Shown piece by piece: positions 61,541-64,000 of a stretch of 64,000 bases of DNA (within the stretch, counting starts at the first letter, position 1; each line of letters starts with the position of its first letter). Both the position numbers and the translations under genes were made by a program. The notes under the pieces were generated by a model. It was not told the origin of the DNA, did no database searches, and saw only the letters and a program-made list of their open reading frames with translations. Source of the DNA: Lysinibacillus sphaericus (GTDB taxonomy: Bacteria; Bacillota; Bacilli; Bacillales_A; Planococcaceae); contig NZ_CP019980.1 in assembly GCF_002982115.1 (NCBI RefSeq), positions 2,054,001-2,118,000 on the forward strand, written 5' to 3'.

Positions 61541-61755
61541 TTATGCTTATCAAGCATCGTAGAGCGATTTACGGGGCAATAGGAGCAATTGAATTCAATT
61601 TAATAATGGAAGATTACGACTTAGCAATTGAAAGAGCTTATGACATCATCAGAAGTTTAAAAGCTTTACAAGCCAATCAAAAAATAGATTTAGCAGAAGT
61701 AGATAGAGTGATAGATCACATCCAGCAGTGGGAGGTTCAGGATGTTCAAGTTTAA
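61528..61755 (+). CDS. Small phage early protein (75 aa)
   Basis: GGAGGAGG precedes ATG 61528, inside the previous gene. Helical protein (IYGAIGAIEFNLIMEDYDLA, then DRVIDHIQQWEVQDVQV). No family recognised; early-operon position only. Confidence 0.6.
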   Translation: MVDVIMLIKHRRAIYGAIGAIEFNLIMEDYDLAIERAYDIIRSLKALQANQKIDLAEVDRVIDHIQQWEVQDVQV

Positions 61756-61758
61756 ACG

Positions 61759-61950
61759 ATGGAGCAAGTTATCGTTACAACAACGTCTAGTGTCGGTCGG
61801 CAATTGGTGGTACAGATGGTGAAGTGGTTAGTGGATTACTTCTACATGCCAGACGATGGTCGCAATCAATACCACAAAGCATTTTGTGTAAAGTGCGGTC
61901 TAATCATCATCGCCATTGGTGTACCAGTGATTATTGCTTGTTGGCAATAA
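61759..61950 (+). CDS. Small phage membrane protein, start uncertain
   Basis: The frame reads from ATG 61759 or, more plausibly, from ATG 61816 (44 aa), with GGTGG upstream. It includes YMPDDGRNQYHKAFCVKCGL and a C-terminal hydrophobic helix (IIIAIGVPVIIACW). An overlapping 26-codon frame at 61742-61822 (MFKFKRWSKLSLQQRLVSVG) has the better ribosome binding site (GGGAGG) and ends in ATGGTGA, so the two may be coupled. Confidence 0.5.
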   Translation: MEQVIVTTTSSVGRQLVVQMVKWLVDYFYMPDDGRNQYHKAFCVKCGLIIIAIGVPVIIACWQ

Positions 61951-62003
61951 AAAAAGCTGCTTAATCGCGGGAACGATTAAACAGCAGTGCGGTTTTGTCT
62001 ACA
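61951..62003 (-). ncRNA. Candidate short minus-strand RNA
   Basis: On the minus strand an extended -10 (TGGTATACT; box at 62008-62013) lies just before a ~50-nt stretch ending in a GCTG-TTAATCG/CGATTAA-CAGC hairpin and T7. It is antisense to the end of the small membrane protein gene and could be a regulatory RNA or just a terminator. Confidence 0.4.
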
Positions 62004-62142
62004 CATAGTATACCACAATAATCGACGTTTGCGAGTCGCAACTCGCTCTCGTCAAGCAGTTCATAATCCTCTTCTTTCGTCTGGTTAGCCGAAACATTAT
62101 GAGCTGCTTGATGGGAAAGTCCATCAGAAAGAAGGTGAGGAC

Positions 62143-62367
62143 ATGAATCTTCAAGTTGAGAATCCAATGGTATTAGGAACACTCGAAACAGTTAATCGAG
62201 TATCGACAAATCACTTGGTTGAGAAAGAATTTCGGGATTTTTATGGCAGTTTAATAGTAAGTAATGACGATTACATGGAGTTTCCGAACGGTGATATTGT
62301 TCACATGGATAACATTCACACGTACTTAGAAGAGCACTTTAAAGCTTCATTTTGCACAAAAAAATAA
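62143..62367 (+). CDS. Small phage protein (74 aa)
   Basis: GAAGGTGAGG precedes ATG 62143. Soluble, acidic: VEKEFRDFYGSLIVSNDDYM, then DIVHMDNIHTYLEEHFKASF. Position directly before yqaJ recalls the skin-element gene yqaI, but identity is not certain. Hairpin CCACTACT/ATAGTGG follows. Confidence 0.6.
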   Translation: MNLQVENPMVLGTLETVNRVSTNHLVEKEFRDFYGSLIVSNDDYMEFPNGDIVHMDNIHTYLEEHFKASFCTKK

Positions 62368-62436
62368 ACCACTACTCGCAATAGTGGCTTAGAAAAAACA
62401 TTAATTATCGTTATTTTAACACAGGAGGTTAAAAGA

Positions 62437-63366
62437 ATGGAAGCAGTATCTACTTTAAAGATGGATCGTATTGAATGGCTCCAACTACGTAAAAGCGGTA
62501 TCGGTGGTTCAGATGCATCAGCAATTCTTGGATTTAATCGCTGGAAGTCAGCGTTTCAGTTATTCATCGAAAAGACATCTGAAATGGTTGAAGAAATCGA
62601 CAATGAATTTGTGTACTGGGGCAATGTACTAGAAGATATTGTTGCACAAGAATTTGCAAGACGAACACGTAAAAAAGTACAGCGTGTGAATCGTATGCTA
62701 CGACACCCTGATTTTCAATTTATGATAGCTAACTTAGACCGCCGAATCGTTGGAGAGAGAGCAATCCTCGAATGTAAAACAACATCTACGTACAACAAAG
62801 ATGCCTGGGAAGGTGACGAAGTACCAGCAGCATATATTTGTCAGTTGCAACATTATCTAGCGGTCACTGGATTTGAAAAGGCATATATTGCGGTTTTGAT
62901 TGGTGGGAACACATTTGTGTGGAAAGAAGTTGCCCGTGATGATGAATTTATTGAGTTAATGATTGAGCGAGAAAAAGACTTTTGGCATAACCATGTCCTT
63001 GCTAACGTACCTCCGGCGATTGATGGTAGTTCATCTGCTAGTGAGTTTTTAGCCAAAATGTTCCCTCAGGATGATGGTTCAGCCATTATGTTGGATGAGC
63101 AGATGAACACATTAATTGAGGCGATTGAATCATTAAAAAGTGAAGAAAAGCAACTCGAAAACCAACGTAAAGAATATGAAAATCAACTAAAAATAAAGCT
63201 TGGTGAGGCCGTAGAAGGATATTCGAATCGATTTAAAGTGACTTATAAAACAATTACAACTAATCGAATTGATAGCAAGCGATTAAAGGAAGAACAACCG
63301 GAGCTATATAAGAAATATTGCAATGAATCATTATTTCGCCGTTTGTCGATTAAGGAGGCGAATTAA
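62437..63366 (+). CDS. yqaJ: YqaJ family phage recombination exonuclease
   Basis: AGGAGG precedes ATG 62437. The 309-aa lambda-exonuclease-type nuclease has the start WLQLRKSGIGGSDASAILGF and the PD-(D/E)xK core: IANLDRRIVGERAILECKTT (Asp...Glu-x-Lys), then AYICQLQHYLAVTG. It resects DNA 5' to 3' to provide single strands for the RecT annealase encoded 2 nt downstream. The C-terminal ~100 residues include a coiled coil. Confidence 0.92.
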   Translation: MEAVSTLKMDRIEWLQLRKSGIGGSDASAILGFNRWKSAFQLFIEKTSEMVEEIDNEFVYWGNVLEDIVAQEFARRTRKKVQRVNRMLRHPDFQFMIANLDRRIVGERAILECKTTSTYNKDAWEGDEVPAAYICQLQHYLAVTGFEKAYIAVLIGGNTFVWKEVARDDEFIELMIEREKDFWHNHVLANVPPAIDGSSSASEFLAKMFPQDDGSAIMLDEQMNTLIEAIESLKSEEKQLENQRKEYENQLKIKLGEAVEGYSNRFKVTYKTITTNRIDSKRLKEEQPELYKKYCNESLFRRLSIKEAN

Positions 63367-63368
63367 AC

Positions 63369-64000
63369 ATGGCAACTACAAATGACTTAAAAGCGCAAAT
63401 ACAAGGTCAAGTACAACAAGGTCTTACACCAGAACAATCATTAAACAAATTGTTAAAGCGTATGGGTCCTCAAATTCAACGAGCATTACCTAAACACATG
63501 GATGCTGATCGTATTGCACGAATTGCCTTAACAGCAGTTCGTGCTACACCAAAGCTACTAGAATGTGACCAAATGAGTTTTCTAGCAGCACTTATGCAAT
63601 CTGCTCAACTAGGAGTGGAGCCAAATACAGGGCTAGGACAAGCTTATTTAATCCCATATGGCAAACAAGTACAGTTCCAGTTAGGTTATAAAGGTTTAAT
63701 TGATTTAGCTGTTCGTAGCGGTCAATATAAAGCCATTTATGCGCATGAAGTGTATAAGGAAGATGAATTTTCGTTTGCATACGGATTACACAAAGATCTT
63801 GTCCATGTACCTTCGACAAATCCAGAAGGCGAACCAATCGGTTACTACGCTGTGTACCATTTAAAAAATGGCGGATACGACTTTGTTTACTGGACAAGAG
63901 AACGTATTGATAAACATGCTCAAAAGTTTTCGCAAGCCGTTCAAAAAGGTTCGACAAGCCCTTGGAAAACTAACTATGACGCAATGGCTAAAAAAACTGT
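63369..64000 (+). CDS. recT: RecT family single-strand annealing protein (partial)
   Basis: AAGGAGG precedes ATG 63369, 2 nt after the YqaJ stop; the frame is open at the right edge. The visible 210 residues carry RecT landmarks: SLNKLLKRMGPQIQRALPKH, MDADRIARIALTAVRATPKL, LGVEPNTGLGQAYLIPYG and QVQFQLGYKGLIDLA. It anneals complementary single strands, together with YqaJ, for phage recombination and replication. The C-terminus is outside the window. Confidence 0.93.
   Translation, partial: MATTNDLKAQIQGQVQQGLTPEQSLNKLLKRMGPQIQRALPKHMDADRIARIALTAVRATPKLLECDQMSFLAALMQSAQLGVEPNTGLGQAYLIPYGKQVQFQLGYKGLIDLAVRSGQYKAIYAHEVYKEDEFSFAYGLHKDLVHVPSTNPEGEPIGYYAVYHLKNGGYDFVYWTRERIDKHAQKFSQAVQKGSTSPWKTNYDAMAKKT

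Larger units (their letters stand above)
52871..64000. mobile_element. Prophage, left part (integrase to recT; continues past the window)
   Basis: Integrase and ImmA on the minus strand, a repressor/cro switch, antirepressor, and YqaJ/RecT on the plus strand form a standard temperate siphophage early region. The exact left attachment point was not determined; it should lie between about 52.83 and 53.12 kb. Confidence 0.8.

Noticed and set aside
63592..63957. 121-codon minus-strand frame
   Set aside because: Antisense to recT, whose plus-strand frame has a strong ribosome binding site and clear family motifs.

Overview
The window looks like chromosome from a low-GC, endospore-forming Firmicute of the Bacillales. 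A Lysinibacillus-like member of the Planococcaceae/Bacillaceae is my best guess, but the genus is an inference. Supporting signs are strong AGGAGG-type ribosome binding sites, frequent TTG and GTG starts, many U-tailed intrinsic terminators, a YjcZ-type sporulation peptide, a Cys/His-rich coat-like protein and a YndJ-type membrane protein.

Layout. 0-11.6 kb is ordinary chromosome: the end of an ABC exporter, a lipoprotein with a toast-rack-like domain, a yndG/yndH/yndJ-like operon, a chemotaxis receptor, a cytoplasmic beta-helix protein, DNA-3-methyladenine glycosylase I (tag) and a cold-shock gene. At 11.6-13.4 kb an IS1182-family element sits in the cold-shock gene's terminator and has duplicated the whole 29-bp hairpin. 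13.4-31.3 kb holds small membrane, coat and lipoproteins, a polysaccharide deacetylase, a YjcZ peptide, a stray holin, a candidate secreted toxin/bacteriocin with two paralogous membrane proteins, and assorted enzymes (GNATs, a methyltransferase, a metalloprotease-like lipoprotein, a Cys-rich beta-propeller). At 31.5-33.3 kb there is a two-gene DUF4868 plus four-helix membrane protein pair that matches the Kiwa anti-phage architecture (KwaB/KwaA-like). 33.4-42.2 kb is a degraded accessory stretch with several pseudogenes, a class-III aminotransferase and an OsmC protein. 42.5-43.75 kb is an IS3-family element with a broken orfB. At 44.15-44.34 kb there is an unusual 196-nt tRNA-like RNA. 44.8-51.3 kb contains scattered phage relics ending in a holin/endolysin cassette, mixed with host-type genes.

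From about 52.8 kb to the right edge lies the left part of a more intact prophage: integrase, ImmA/IrrE peptidase, a cargo block (a Gp37/Gp68 three-Cys protein, its partner TcmP and a HsdR-N nuclease-like protein), three tandem CI-type repressors that share one C-terminal module, a divergent cro-like gene with a readable operator/promoter switch, an antirepressor, small early genes, and a YqaJ/RecT recombination pair that runs off the window.

How the parts work together. The clearest functional units are the KwaB/KwaA pair, the repressor-operator-cro-antirepressor switch with ImmA as the probable induction peptidase, YqaJ exonuclease with RecT annealase, holin with M15 endolysin, and the toxin-like gene with its membrane partners. 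The most unusual items are the long tRNA-like RNA, the terminator-duplicating IS insertion, the three shuffled repressors, and the three-Cys/TcmP/HsdR-N cargo.
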